Both the position numbers and the translations under genes were made by a program. Source: Spirochaetaceae bacterium (GTDB lineage: Bacteria; Spirochaetota; Spirochaetia; Treponematales; Rectinemataceae). Taken from it: 64,000 nt of DNA. The notes below the pieces were generated by a model. It worked only from the letters and a program-made list of their open reading frames with translations. It was not told where the DNA came from and did not search any database. How positions within the stretch are numbered: position 1 is the stretch's first letter; each line of letters opens with the position of its first letter. The stretch covers positions 25,443 through 89,442 of the forward strand of contig JANXYO010000007.1 of the NCBI GenBank assembly GCA_025356015.1. The letters run 5' to 3'. Of the stretch, positions 1 through 8,740 are shown piece after piece.

Positions 1-1640
1 TTGATCTTGGGCTCTGTCCCCGAGGGCCTCACCGTCACCAGGGTGCCGTCGGAGAGCCTCCACTGGATCACGTCGCTCGCCGGGAGCTCGATCTTCCTCG
101 CCTGCCCCACCTTGCCAGGCTCCCACTCGAGGCCCGTCTTGACGTCGCGGATGCCTACGACGCCTATGCCGCCAAGGCTCAAGGGCTGGCCCTTGCGGTA
201 GCCCTCCATGATGCCGCGCATCACGTCCATGCCGCCCGCGCCCTCGAAGTACTTGTTGACGCCCCTTTCCTCGAAGTAGCCGTGCTCGAGGAAGAGCTCG
301 TCCAGTCGCTCGAGGAGGCTTTTTCCCTTGGACCTCCAGTAGAGGGTCATCTCGGCGGTGAGGGCGGCGGCCGAGATGCCGTCCTTGTCCCTGACCTCGT
401 TCTCGATGAGGTGGCCGTAGCTCTCCTCTGTCCCGTAGACGAACTCGTAGCCCCTGCCATCGGTCTCGAAGCGGCGCATGAGGTCGGCTATCCACTTGAA
501 GCCGGTGAGGCACTCGAAGGTCCTCGCCCCGTACGAGGCCGCGATCCGGGTCTGGAGGTCGGTGGTGACGATGGTCTTGATGGCGGCGCTCTTGGCTGGA
601 AGGAGGCCGAGCTCCTTCCTGGTGAGGAGGATGTAGTCGAGATGGAGGGAGCCGAGCTGGTTGCCGGTGATGAGGGTGAAGTCGCCTCCGGCGCCGGGGA
701 CGGCTATCCCGAGCCTGTCGGCGTCGGGGTCGGTGGCCATGACGGCGTCGGCTCCGATCTTCTTGCCGAGCTCGAGGGCGAGCTTGAGGGCGGCAGGCTC
801 CTCGGGGTTGGGGAAGGAGACCGTGGGGAAGTCGCCATCGCCCTCGCGCTGCTCGGGGACCGTCGTCACCTTGAGGCCCAGCTCTCCCATGATACGCTCG
901 AAGAGATAGGCTCCCGTCCCGTGCAGGGGCGTGTAGACGATCTTGACCGAGGCCGCCATCGTCTTGATGAGCTCGGGCCGCAGGAGCTTCGACTTAACCA
1001 TGGCCACGTAGGGATCGTCGATCTCCTTGTCCATTCGCGCAAGGAGGCCCTTGGCGACGGCCTCCTCGCGGCCCATCGTCTTCGCGTTCGCCACCGCGTC
1101 GACCATGGCGATGACGCCCTCGTCGTGGGGGGCGATGATCTGGGCCCCGTCGTTCCAGTAGGCCTTGTAGCCGTTGTACTTTGGCGGGTTGTGGCTCGCG
1201 GTGACCACGACCCCAGTGTCGGCCCCGAGCTTCCTTATGGCGTAGGATAGCTCGGGCGTGGGCCGCATCGAGCTGAAGAGCCAGGCCTTGATGCCGTTGG
1301 CCGCGAAGACGAGGGCAGTCGCCTCGGCGAAGCTGTCGGAGTGGTGGCGGGAGTCGTAGGCGATGCAGGCCGAGAGGGCCTTGCCGGGGAAGCTCTTCTT
1401 CAGGTAGTCGCAGAGGCCCTGGGTCGCCCGGGTGACGACGAAGGTGTTCATCCTGTTGAAGCCCCCGCCGATCACCCCGCGCAGGCCCCCGGTGCCGAAC
1501 TCGAGATCGCGGTAGAAGCGGTCCTCGAGTTCCTTCCAGTCCCCCTTGGCCATCAGCTCGACGACCTCGGTCCTGAAGCCGTGGTCGATTTCCCGGGCGA
1601 TGTAGTCCGTGGCCTTTGTCTTGATCAGGTCATGGTCCAT
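1..1640 (-). CDS. Phosphoglucomutase/phosphomannomutase family protein (3' end beyond window)
   Basis: Interconverts hexose 1- and 6-phosphates in the cytosol via a phosphoserine intermediate. The phosphoserine loop TASHNPPKYNGYK has its serine at about residue 149. The Mg-binding DPDADR lies near residues 304-309, and the phosphate-binding RPSGTEPKI of the last domain is right at the window edge, so only a short C-terminal tail is missing. The ATG at 1640 is preceded by AAGGAG with good spacing. The gene lies 39 bp downstream of the HAD phosphatase and is probably cotranscribed with it. The length (over 546 residues) fits the PgcA-like branch rather than the shorter ManB/GlmM proteins. Whether glucose or mannose phosphate is preferred cannot be read from the sequence. 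Confidence 0.93.
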   Translation of the reverse strand, partial: MDHDLIKTKATDYIAREIDHGFRTEVVELMAKGDWKELEDRFYRDLEFGTGGLRGVIGGGFNRMNTFVVTRATQGLCDYLKKSFPGKALSACIAYDSRHHSDSFAEATALVFAANGIKAWLFSSMRPTPELSYAIRKLGADTGVVVTASHNPPKYNGYKAYWNDGAQIIAPHDEGVIAMVDAVANAKTMGREEAVAKGLLARMDKEIDDPYVAMVKSKLLRPELIKTMAASVKIVYTPLHGTGAYLFERIMGELGLKVTTVPEQREGDGDFPTVSFPNPEEPAALKLALELGKKIGADAVMATDPDADRLGIAVPGAGGDFTLITGNQLGSLHLDYILLTRKELGLLPAKSAAIKTIVTTDLQTRIAASYGARTFECLTGFKWIADLMRRFETDGRGYEFVYGTEESYGHLIENEVRDKDGISAAALTAEMTLYWRSKGKSLLERLDELFLEHGYFEERGVNKYFEGAGGMDVMRGIMEGYRKGQPLSLGGIGVVGIRDVKTGLEWEPGKVGQARKIELPASDVIQWRLSDGTLVTVRPSGTEPKI

Positions 1641-1679
1641 GGCTTGGCTCCTTTTCGCGCTATCGGCTTCCAATAAAAG

Positions 1680-2360
1680 CTAATGCCTTTCTGCCCGGTC
1701 CGATGCGGGAGGCCGGAAAAAATCGAGGAGTTCCAGGGGCGAGCAGAGGACGCGGGAGGCCCCCGCTGCGAGGAGTTCAGCTGGCCCGCGGAAGCCCCAT
1801 CCGGCCCCGATGGCCGCCATCCCCGCGGCCCTCGCCGTGTTCATGTCAATGTCAGAGTCGCCGAGGTAGGCTAGGCGCTCAGGCGGAATGGCCATTGTGG
1901 CGGCGATATCGAGGGCCGAGGCCGGGTCGGGCTTGCGCGGAAAGCCGGGGGCTTCGCCCCTCACCACCACGAAATTCGAGCCGGGGAAGAGGCCCCCCAC
2001 GACCCTCTGGCAAAGCCCGTGGGGCTTGTTAGACAGGATGGCCATGGGAACCCCGGCCTCCTCGAGGGCTGAGAGGAGTTCCTTCACACCCCCGTAGGCC
2101 CGGGTGGAGACGAGACAGTTCTCCTCGTAGTCCGCGGCGGCTTCGGCCCTGATTTCCTCGATACGGCCGTGATCCCTCTCGGCCTCGGGCAGGGCCCTGG
2201 TGACGAGGATCCTGAAGCCGTCGCCGACCATCTTCCTGTAGGAGTCGAGGGGATGGACGGGGTAGCCGTGGCGGCCGAGGGCCCCGTTCACGGCCCTGGC
2301 GAGGTCTTCGAGGGTATCGGCGAGGGTGCCATCGAGATCGAATATCACCGCATCGTACAT
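1680..2360 (-). CDS. gph: HAD-family phosphatase, phosphoglycolate phosphatase-like
   Basis: Cytosolic phosphomonoesterase of the haloacid dehalogenase superfamily, 226 residues, the usual size for Gph/PGMB-type enzymes. Motif I is FDLDGTLADT at residues 7-16 with both catalytic Asp. Motif II is the Ser in AILSNK, the motif III lysine is in RKPDP, and motif IV is YLGDSDIDM. The chosen ATG at 2360 has AGAAGG about 8 nt upstream; the open frame extends further upstream but without homologous character. It precedes the phosphosugar mutase on the same strand, so its substrate could be a sugar phosphate rather than phosphoglycolate. The substrate assignment is inference. Confidence 0.85.
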   Translation of the reverse strand: MYDAVIFDLDGTLADTLEDLARAVNGALGRHGYPVHPLDSYRKMVGDGFRILVTRALPEAERDHGRIEEIRAEAAADYEENCLVSTRAYGGVKELLSALEEAGVPMAILSNKPHGLCQRVVGGLFPGSNFVVVRGEAPGFPRKPDPASALDIAATMAIPPERLAYLGDSDIDMNTARAAGMAAIGAGWGFRGPAELLAAGASRVLCSPLELLDFFRPPASDRAERH

Positions 2361-2605
2361 TTCGCGCCCTTCTGGTAAGCCGCATGACGCGCGGCACTGC
2401 GCCAAAGAGTATCGCGCGGGCCCCGACGAAGCGTCAATTGCCCCCTTAAGATCGCCCCCCTCCGGATCGCCTCCCACCCAGGAAAGTCCAATCCACCCAG
2501 GCAAGGGCGCGCAAGCTTGAAAGGTCATCTGGCCTGTGCTAATCTCGTTGCTGTTCACAGACTGAACAATCTTTTGCAGGACAATTCGGCGGGTGGGTAC
2601 TCACG

Positions 2606-4144
2606 GTGATATTGTTTCGCATAGCCCTTCGGAACCTCCTTCGCCGAAGCCGCAAGAACCTGGCCATCGGGGCCCTGATCGCGGTGAGCGTCGCCGTCTT
2701 CTTCACGGGAAACGCCATCCTCGAGAGCTCGGTGAGCGGGATCCAGCGAACCTTCTCCGAGCAGTTCACCGCCGATCTTTCCGTCAGCGCGAAGGCCGAG
2801 CAGAGCTTCAGCCTTTTCGGCTCCGACACCCCCGTCATAGGCGACTACGAGGTCCAGCCCCTCCTCATCAACGCCAGTGAAACCGGGGCGAGGCTCGCCC
2901 GGGTCCCCGGTGTCGAGGCTACGGCCTATGTCCTCTCCTCCCCCCTTCTTGTCGAGTCGGGGGGGGCCAGGGGCGGGGGACTTGGCCTTGGCGTCATCGG
3001 TGACGAGTACTTCGCTCTCTTCAGCCAGCTCCGTTTTGTCTCAGGCTCGGCCCCCAAGCCGGGGAGCTCGGGCTGGGTCGTCATCACCGAGGAGAGGGCC
3101 AAGGACATCGAGAAGGCCCAGGGCCGGGCCCCTGCCCCCGGAGATAGGATCCTGCTCTCAGTCTTCCGCAACCAGAGTTTCGCCATCCGCGAGGCGAGCC
3201 TCGCGGGCGTCATACGCTACGAGCCGAGCGCCGAGGCCCTCGCCCAGGTCATCCTTGTCGACGCACGCATCATCAGGAGCCTGAATGGCTTCGCCCAGAC
3301 CGATGCCCAGAGTGCAGCCCCCCCAGGCTCGGCGGCGCCCGCCGCCCCGGCCGCCCCTGCCGCGAGCCAGGACATAGACTCGCTGTTCTCGGAGACCGCC
3401 TCTCCCCCCACGGCCCCCACCGTTGCCAAGGGCGAGGCGGGCGCGGGGACCGAAGTCCCTCCGGCTCCAGTCAGCGTCGACGAGCTTCGTAGGACCTTCC
3501 GGGAGGCGAGGACGGCCGGAGAGGCCACGGCCAAGGCCGCGTCGACGCTCAACCACGAGGGATCCTGGCACTTCATCCTCATAAAGGCGGCCGCCGCTTC
3601 CGATAGGAAGCGCGTGGCGGCTGCCATAAGAAGCGAGCTCTCGCTCGCCGGCCTCCCCGCCCTGGTGCGCGACTGGCGCGGCACTGCGGGCTCGGTAGCC
3701 GCCTACGTCTATGTCATGCGATTTGTCTTCGACATCGGCATCGCGATGGTCGCCCTCATCGTCCTCATGCTGACGATGAACTCCATCGTCGTGTCGGTGT
3801 TCGAGCGGACCGCCGAGATCGGGACCATGCGCGCCCTGGGCGCGAAGCGCAGTTTCGTAAGGAAGCTTTTCGTGATCGAGACGATAAGCCTTTCCCTGGC
3901 CGCGGGCATCGTCGGCGTCGTCCTGGGCCTGGGGGCCGTGGGTCTCATCCGCATCGCCCCCCTCCATTTCGGCAACGACATACTGATCCTCCTCTTTGGG
4001 GGGAGCACGCTGCGGCCCCTGGTGACGGCCGGGAACTTCGCCCTGTCCCTCGCCTCAGTCCTCGGCCTCGGGACAATCGCGTGGGTGATCCCGGTCCGGC
4101 TGGCGCTCAGAATCCAGCCAATCCGCGCCATCATGAAGGGCTAG
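2606..4144 (+). CDS. ABC transporter permease, FtsX/MacB (LolC/E-like)
   Basis: Inner-membrane permease subunit of a mechanotransmission-type ABC transporter, 512 residues. One transmembrane segment lies near residues 16-36, followed by a large periplasmic domain and three C-terminal transmembrane segments from about residue 370, each matching the MacB-PCD/FtsX plan. The cytoplasmic motif VFERTAEIGTMRALGAKRS is the typical FtsX coupling region. An unusual Ala/Pro-rich linker occupies about residues 235-290 within the periplasmic part. The start is a GTG at 2606. The second permease follows after 12 bp. No ATP-binding subunit is encoded nearby, so the ATPase must come from elsewhere in the genome. 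Confidence 0.85.
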   Translation: MILFRIALRNLLRRSRKNLAIGALIAVSVAVFFTGNAILESSVSGIQRTFSEQFTADLSVSAKAEQSFSLFGSDTPVIGDYEVQPLLINASETGARLARVPGVEATAYVLSSPLLVESGGARGGGLGLGVIGDEYFALFSQLRFVSGSAPKPGSSGWVVITEERAKDIEKAQGRAPAPGDRILLSVFRNQSFAIREASLAGVIRYEPSAEALAQVILVDARIIRSLNGFAQTDAQSAAPPGSAAPAAPAAPAASQDIDSLFSETASPPTAPTVAKGEAGAGTEVPPAPVSVDELRRTFREARTAGEATAKAASTLNHEGSWHFILIKAAAASDRKRVAAAIRSELSLAGLPALVRDWRGTAGSVAAYVYVMRFVFDIGIAMVALIVLMLTMNSIVVSVFERTAEIGTMRALGAKRSFVRKLFVIETISLSLAAGIVGVVLGLGAVGLIRIAPLHFGNDILILLFGGSTLRPLVTAGNFALSLASVLGLGTIAWVIPVRLALRIQPIRAIMKG

Positions 4145-4156
4145 AGGGTAGGCATC

Positions 4157-5440
4157 TTGGTTTTCAAGGTAGCTGCGCGCAACTTCACCCGCAACGCCAG
4201 GCGCTTCCTCCTCCTCGGGGCCGCTGTCGCCGCGGGCTTCTTCGTGATCTGCATCATCCAGAGCCTGGTCGCCGGGGTCACCAACCAGATCAACGAGAGG
4301 GGGGCGCGCTTCTACGGCGGCCACCTCGTCGTGCTCGGCTACCAGAAGCACCCTGTGGTGAGCGCGAGGATCGGGGATGACCGCCCGGTCCTCGAGGCCA
4401 TCGCCCGCTCGGGAATAAAACCATCCATCGTCTCCCACCGGACCCACGAGGGCAACGGCCTCGTGTTTTTCAACGGGGAGAAGCTCGCGATGCGCCGCAT
4501 CATAGGCCTCGACTGGGCCGACGAGGGGCCCGCGATACGGCAGATGGAATTCGTCTCCGGCGACCCCGACAGGATGAAGGATCCCCGGAGCGTCCTCATC
4601 TCGGAGGAGACCGCCAGGCGCCTCGGCGCCAAGGTGGGGGACGAGGTCGTCCTCGAGGTCGAGCGCGAGGCCGGGGCCATCGACACGAGGAACCTCCTCG
4701 TCGCCGCGATCTTCCGCGAGGCGAGCATCTTCGGCTACTTCACCCTCTACATGGACCGGCGCACCCTCAACTCGGCGAGCGGCATGGATGCCGACGACTG
4801 CAACCTCATCGGAATCTACCTCGATGACTACCGCAAGGCACAGGCGGCATCCACACGCCTCCTCGCGGCCCTGAAGACGGAATTGCCGACCTTCCCGCCC
4901 CTCGCCAGCCGCGACGATTTCTACGAGGCCCGCTCGGCCGACTACCAGGGAATCCGCTACGGGACGATGACCGTCAGGGGCTTCCTCTCGGAGATCGGGA
5001 CCATGCTCGAGGCCCTCACGATGGTGAGCTACGGCATCCTCGCCCTCGTCATCGTCGTTGTCACCGTGGGTATCATGAACATCTATCGCGTCATGATCTA
5101 CGAAAGGACGCGGGAGATAGGCACGATGCGCGCGATAGGTGTCAGGAGGGCCCAGGTGCGCAACCTGGTCCTCGCCGAGGCCCTCATGCTCTCGGCCTGC
5201 AGCATCGTGGCGGCCCTGGGCTTGAGCGCCCTGGCCCTCTTCTTCGCTTCGCGTATCCAGCTCGCCGTGGGAGCGGGCTTTGACATCTTCCTCGACCGGG
5301 GCCACCTTAGCTGGTTCATCAACGGCGATGTCACGGCGCTCGACGCCGCCCTCATCGTCCTGGTCACCCTTTTCGGGGCCCTCGGACCCGCAAGGGCGGC
5401 TCAGGCCATCGAGCCCGCCGCCGCCCTGCGCAGCGATTGA
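4157..5440 (+). CDS. ABC transporter permease, FtsX/MacB (LolC/E-like), second subunit
   Basis: Second inner-membrane permease of the same system, 427 residues, starting at a TTG with GAGGG just upstream. It has an N-terminal transmembrane segment (about residues 13-38), a periplasmic domain, and three C-terminal helices. The motif IYERTREIGTMRAIGVRRAQVRN marks the FtsX domain (written here across the coupling helix). It lies between its paralogue and a LolA-like gene, which suggests a heterodimeric permease in lipoprotein sorting or in lipid or outer-membrane protein traffic; this function is inferred from context. Confidence 0.85.
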   Translation: MVFKVAARNFTRNARRFLLLGAAVAAGFFVICIIQSLVAGVTNQINERGARFYGGHLVVLGYQKHPVVSARIGDDRPVLEAIARSGIKPSIVSHRTHEGNGLVFFNGEKLAMRRIIGLDWADEGPAIRQMEFVSGDPDRMKDPRSVLISEETARRLGAKVGDEVVLEVEREAGAIDTRNLLVAAIFREASIFGYFTLYMDRRTLNSASGMDADDCNLIGIYLDDYRKAQAASTRLLAALKTELPTFPPLASRDDFYEARSADYQGIRYGTMTVRGFLSEIGTMLEALTMVSYGILALVIVVVTVGIMNIYRVMIYERTREIGTMRAIGVRRAQVRNLVLAEALMLSACSIVAALGLSALALFFASRIQLAVGAGFDIFLDRGHLSWFINGDVTALDAALIVLVTLFGALGPARAAQAIEPAAALRSD

Positions 5441-5451
5441 CAGGAGCAGCA

Positions 5452-6261
5452 ATGATCAGTTCCGGAATATCCCCGAGCCGCCCCAGGCGGCCCCTCCTCG
5501 CCCTTGCAGCCTTCCTCTGCCTCCTCCAGGCCCTGGCCGCCCAGATACCCGCCGGGACGGACTTCACAGCCCTCCTAAAGAAGGCCGACGCCCTGGTCAC
5601 CTTCCCGGACACGGACTTCTCGGCCGAGTACACCTTCGTGCAGGAGAGCCCCGGCCAGGGGAAGAGCACGAAGCAGGCCATGGTCTTCCGCCGGGACAGC
5701 GAGAACACCTACCTCATTGTCATGGTCATGCCCGTCGAGGACAAGGGCAAGGGCTATCTCAAGTCGAACGACAACCTCTGGTTCTACGATCCGGTCTCGA
5801 GGCGCTTCACCTTCACCAGCGCGAAGGAGCGATTCCAGAACATGAACGCCCGCAACTCCGATTTCACCCGATCCAACCTCGCCGGTGACTACAAGGTGAC
5901 CTCGGCCCGGTGGGAGGCCCTGGGCAAGTACCAGTGCTGGGTCCTCGACCTCTTGGCGACCAGCCCCGAGATACCCTCGCCAAAGATGCGCATCTGGATA
6001 AGCGACGACGGCCTTGCCAGGAAGACCGAGGACTACAGCCTCTCGGGCCAGAGACTTCGCACTACGGCCTTCCCCCAGTACCAGGTCGTGGGCACCCGTT
6101 TCGTCCCACAGACCGTGGTCATCCTCGACGAGCTTCGGGGCGCGAACATCAATGGGGTTTTTGTCAAGGAAAGGACGACCTATACGATAACCCGGCCCTC
6201 CATGCAGAGCCTGCCCGACGCGACCTTCTCAAAGGCCTGGCTGGAGAAACTCAGTGACTAG
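5452..6261 (+). CDS. LolA-like outer-membrane lipoprotein-sorting protein
   Basis: Predicted periplasmic protein of 269 residues with an N-terminal signal peptide ending near AAQIPAG. The body resembles the LolA-like family annotated as outer-membrane lipoprotein-sorting proteins: segments such as VFRRDSENTYLIVMVMP, GKGYLK and YDPVSRRFTFTS are typical of the half-barrel fold. The ATG at 5452 is chosen over an upstream in-frame TTG because AGGAG lies 5 nt before it. It sits directly behind two FtsX permeases and overlaps the following outer-membrane protein gene, as in LolCDE-like or MlaD-type export loci. The cargo is unknown. Confidence 0.75.
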   Translation: MISSGISPSRPRRPLLALAAFLCLLQALAAQIPAGTDFTALLKKADALVTFPDTDFSAEYTFVQESPGQGKSTKQAMVFRRDSENTYLIVMVMPVEDKGKGYLKSNDNLWFYDPVSRRFTFTSAKERFQNMNARNSDFTRSNLAGDYKVTSARWEALGKYQCWVLDLLATSPEIPSPKMRIWISDDGLARKTEDYSLSGQRLRTTAFPQYQVVGTRFVPQTVVILDELRGANINGVFVKERTTYTITRPSMQSLPDATFSKAWLEKLSD

Positions 6262-7684
6262 GACGGGCGCCGCACTCCCCGTCCTCCTCCTCCTCGTGGC
6301 CCTCTGCCTGCCCGCTGCGGCCCAGACCGGCACGGCCGCGGCCCCTGCCGGAACGGCCACCGGCGAGGCGGCGCCCCAGGCCCAGGGCACGGCTGGCAGC
6401 GGCGACAACCTGGACAGCCTTTTCGAGAACGGCACGACTCTCCCTCCGGCCACTGTCGACAAGAACCCGGTTGAGACCGCCCCGATCCGCCCCGATGACC
6501 TCTCGCGCGACGAGAAGATGCGATTCTTCGGCACCTGGAGCGCCTACGCGAACCTCGGCCCGGGCTGGTCCAATTGGCCCAACTTCTCCCAGCCAAAGCG
6601 CTACTTCCTGGTTGACGGCGGCGCCTCGCTCACGGCTGGCCTTGGATTCGAGGTCAGGCCTGCATCCCAGCTCAGGCTGCGAGGGCTGGCGACCTATAAT
6701 TTCCCCACCACGGGTCTCCAGGTCACCGAGCTCATCATCGACTACACCCTGAGGAACACGATCTTCTTCAGGGCAGGCATTTTCGGCTATGCCTGGGGCG
6801 ACGCCCAGTTCTCCCAGCTGGGCAATCTTCCGGGGCGGACCCTTCCCTCCTGGTCGACCGACACCATCCCGGTGTGGCAGACCACCAATCTCATCACCAA
6901 TTCCACCACCTCGAACCTGCCCACCTCGGTCAAGGCCTACATCCCGCTTGGACGAAACGGCCTCACCTTCCTCGTCAGGGCCGATCCCAACTACTTCGTG
7001 AGCCGCACCGAGCCCGACCTCAAGAGCGCGGGCTATGGCCTCGAGTACGACCAGGTGACCGGACCCGTCGAGTGGACCCTGGGCGGCTTCTACCAGCGCC
7101 TCCTCACTCCGCGGGCCATGCTCGTCGGGAGGTCGACAGTCCTCGGCTGCGCCCTCTCTGTCGAGACCCTGATGGCCTTCCCCGTGACCTTCAAGGGCAC
7201 GGGGGCGGTTGCCGTTCCCACGGCTGGCGGTGGTGTCTATATCGGCGGTCCTTTGCAGCGGGTGTATCCCAGCATGGTCCTTGGCCTCTCGCGCGAGTGG
7301 ACGGCCCTCAACCTCAAGCTTCACCTCGAGTACACCATCAACAGCGAGCGAGACCCGCGTGGAGACCAGGCGAACCCCGACTGGCTCCCCGACGCCGTGG
7401 GTCCCGGTGGCCACGCCACCGATGTCGCCCTCCACCTCGGCCGTCTCTTTGACAACAGGAAGATCGGACTGAACCTGCTGTGGCAGCACAACTGGACGAC
7501 CAGCGCCGGGCTTGCGGCCTCCTTCCTCGAGCTGGCACCCGACTCGGTCCTGACGGTCCAGATTGGGGCCGAGACGATCTATGGCTCGGACGTGGCCGAA
7601 GTCTCGGCCAACAGGCTCCTGCCCGAAAACAACCGCTTCGGCTTCGTGCTCCTGGCCCGGCTCAACACGAGCTTCAGGGAATAG
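6254..7684 (+). CDS. Putative outer-membrane beta-barrel protein
   Basis: 476-residue exported protein. The GTG start overlaps the stop of the LolA-like gene, so translation is coupled. A signal peptide (LPVLLLLVALCLPAAAQ) is followed by a low-complexity Ala/Gly segment, then alternating hydrophobic/polar strands rich in aromatic residues and Gly that look like a membrane beta-barrel. No catalytic motif was found. I do not recognise a named family. Its place as the last gene of the FtsX-permease/LolA-like operon suggests it is the outer-membrane component or a client of that system. Confidence 0.65.
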   Translation: MTRTGAALPVLLLLVALCLPAAAQTGTAAAPAGTATGEAAPQAQGTAGSGDNLDSLFENGTTLPPATVDKNPVETAPIRPDDLSRDEKMRFFGTWSAYANLGPGWSNWPNFSQPKRYFLVDGGASLTAGLGFEVRPASQLRLRGLATYNFPTTGLQVTELIIDYTLRNTIFFRAGIFGYAWGDAQFSQLGNLPGRTLPSWSTDTIPVWQTTNLITNSTTSNLPTSVKAYIPLGRNGLTFLVRADPNYFVSRTEPDLKSAGYGLEYDQVTGPVEWTLGGFYQRLLTPRAMLVGRSTVLGCALSVETLMAFPVTFKGTGAVAVPTAGGGVYIGGPLQRVYPSMVLGLSREWTALNLKLHLEYTINSERDPRGDQANPDWLPDAVGPGGHATDVALHLGRLFDNRKIGLNLLWQHNWTTSAGLAASFLELAPDSVLTVQIGAETIYGSDVAEVSANRLLPENNRFGFVLLARLNTSFRE

Positions 7685-7745
7685 GGCCGGGCCGGGCTCA
7701 AAGGGCCCCTGGGGCAATCGGCCCAGGCTTGCGCCCGTAGCCTCC

Positions 7746-7775
7746 TTGCCGTCCTCCACCGGGCCCCCGTACATT
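7746..7775 (+). promoter_or_regulatory. Sigma70-type promoter for a leaderless PAP2 gene
   Basis: TTGCCG (7746-7751), an 18-bp spacer and TACATT (7770-7775). The start codon is at 7782, only 6 nt after the -10, and no Shine-Dalgarno is present. Transcription would begin at or next to the ATG. Confidence 0.5.
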
Positions 7776-7781
7776 CTAGGG

Positions 7782-8702
7782 ATGAGCGAAACCACGATTC
7801 CTTCCCCTGTCAGGCCTTCGTCATCCAAGGCGGGCAGGGGCCTTGTCCCCCTGCTCCTGGCCCTGTGCCTCGCCCTTGTCCCCGGCCTGGGAGGGGCCGC
7901 GCAGGAGGCCTCGGTCCCGGCCCAAGCCCAGGTCCCTGGAAGGCCCCTGCCCCCGGCCGTCCCCGAAGCCTTCCCCTACAGGCTCGGCGCGGTCAGGGAG
8001 GCCACGATGGGCGCGACAGCCCTTGGCCTCTATGGCTCGAGCTTCTACTTCAATTCCCTGAAGCGCTCGGCCAACGCCGCCGACCTCAGGGACTCGAGCA
8101 TCCCCTTCTTCGACCGCCTCTACACCAGCTCCCACTCCTCGCCGATGGGGACAGCTGCCGACGTCCTCATGGTCTCGGCCGCCCTTGCCCCCGAACTGGC
8201 CGCGGCGGCCTTCGCCCCTGGCCTCGATGGGGGGAAGTTCCTCACGATCGGGGTGATGTACGTGGAGACCATGGGCCTGGCCTACAGCTCCGCCGAGCTC
8301 CTCAAGAGCCTGGTCACCCGCTACAGGCCCTATGGGTATTCCGGCACCGTCGACTTCGGCGACTCGGAGCTAACCTCGTCCTTCCCCTCCCGTCACGCGA
8401 TGATCGCCTTCTCCTCGGCGACCTTCGCCGGCTTCGCCTTTGACAAGGTCGCGCCCGGATCGCCCTGGAGCCCCCTCGTGTGGGCCTCTGGTCTCGGCCT
8501 CGCCACGGCGACCTCGGTGCTCAGGGTTGCCTCGGGCGACCATTTTCCCAGCGACGTGGTCGCCGGAGCCATTCTCGGCTCCGCCCTTGGCTACCTCGTG
8601 CCCCTCCTCCACGAGAAGCGAGGAGGACGCGGTCCTGTGTCCCAGGTCAGCCTCCTGCCCACGGGGAATGGCCTCCTCCTCGACCTGAGCCTCTCCCCCT
8701 AG
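7782..8702 (+). CDS. PAP2-family (type 2 phosphatidic acid) phosphatase
   Basis: 306-residue exported phosphatase of the PAP2 superfamily. The three signature motifs are visible: K-SLVTRYRP (KxxxxxxRP), PSRH in SFPSRHAMIAF, and S-VLR-ASGDHFPSD (SRxxxxxHxxxD form). These carry the catalytic histidines and phosphate-binding residues. An N-terminal hydrophobic segment (residues about 22-45) serves as signal or anchor. The usual PSGH is PSRH here. Likely substrates are lipid phosphates or undecaprenyl diphosphate at the periplasmic face. The ATG at 7782 follows a -10 element by 6 nt without an SD. Confidence 0.85.
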   Translation: MSETTIPSPVRPSSSKAGRGLVPLLLALCLALVPGLGGAAQEASVPAQAQVPGRPLPPAVPEAFPYRLGAVREATMGATALGLYGSSFYFNSLKRSANAADLRDSSIPFFDRLYTSSHSSPMGTAADVLMVSAALAPELAAAAFAPGLDGGKFLTIGVMYVETMGLAYSSAELLKSLVTRYRPYGYSGTVDFGDSELTSSFPSRHAMIAFSSATFAGFAFDKVAPGSPWSPLVWASGLGLATATSVLRVASGDHFPSDVVAGAILGSALGYLVPLLHEKRGGRGPVSQVSLLPTGNGLLLDLSLSP

Positions 8703-8709
8703 GGCGCGG

Positions 8710-8740
8710 GCCTTGAGCGGGGCGGGGGCTCCCTCAAGGC
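8710..8740. terminator. Inverted repeat between convergent genes
   Basis: GCCTTGAG (8710-8717) and CTCAAGGC (8733-8740) form a perfect 8-bp stem with a G-rich loop, in the 38-bp gap between two convergent genes. No T-tract is present, so termination is possible but unproven. Confidence 0.35.

Noticed and set aside
282..1250. Long open frames opposite the phosphosugar mutase, and similar antisense frames throughout
   Set aside because: High third-position G+C keeps antisense frames open. None has a family motif or SD.
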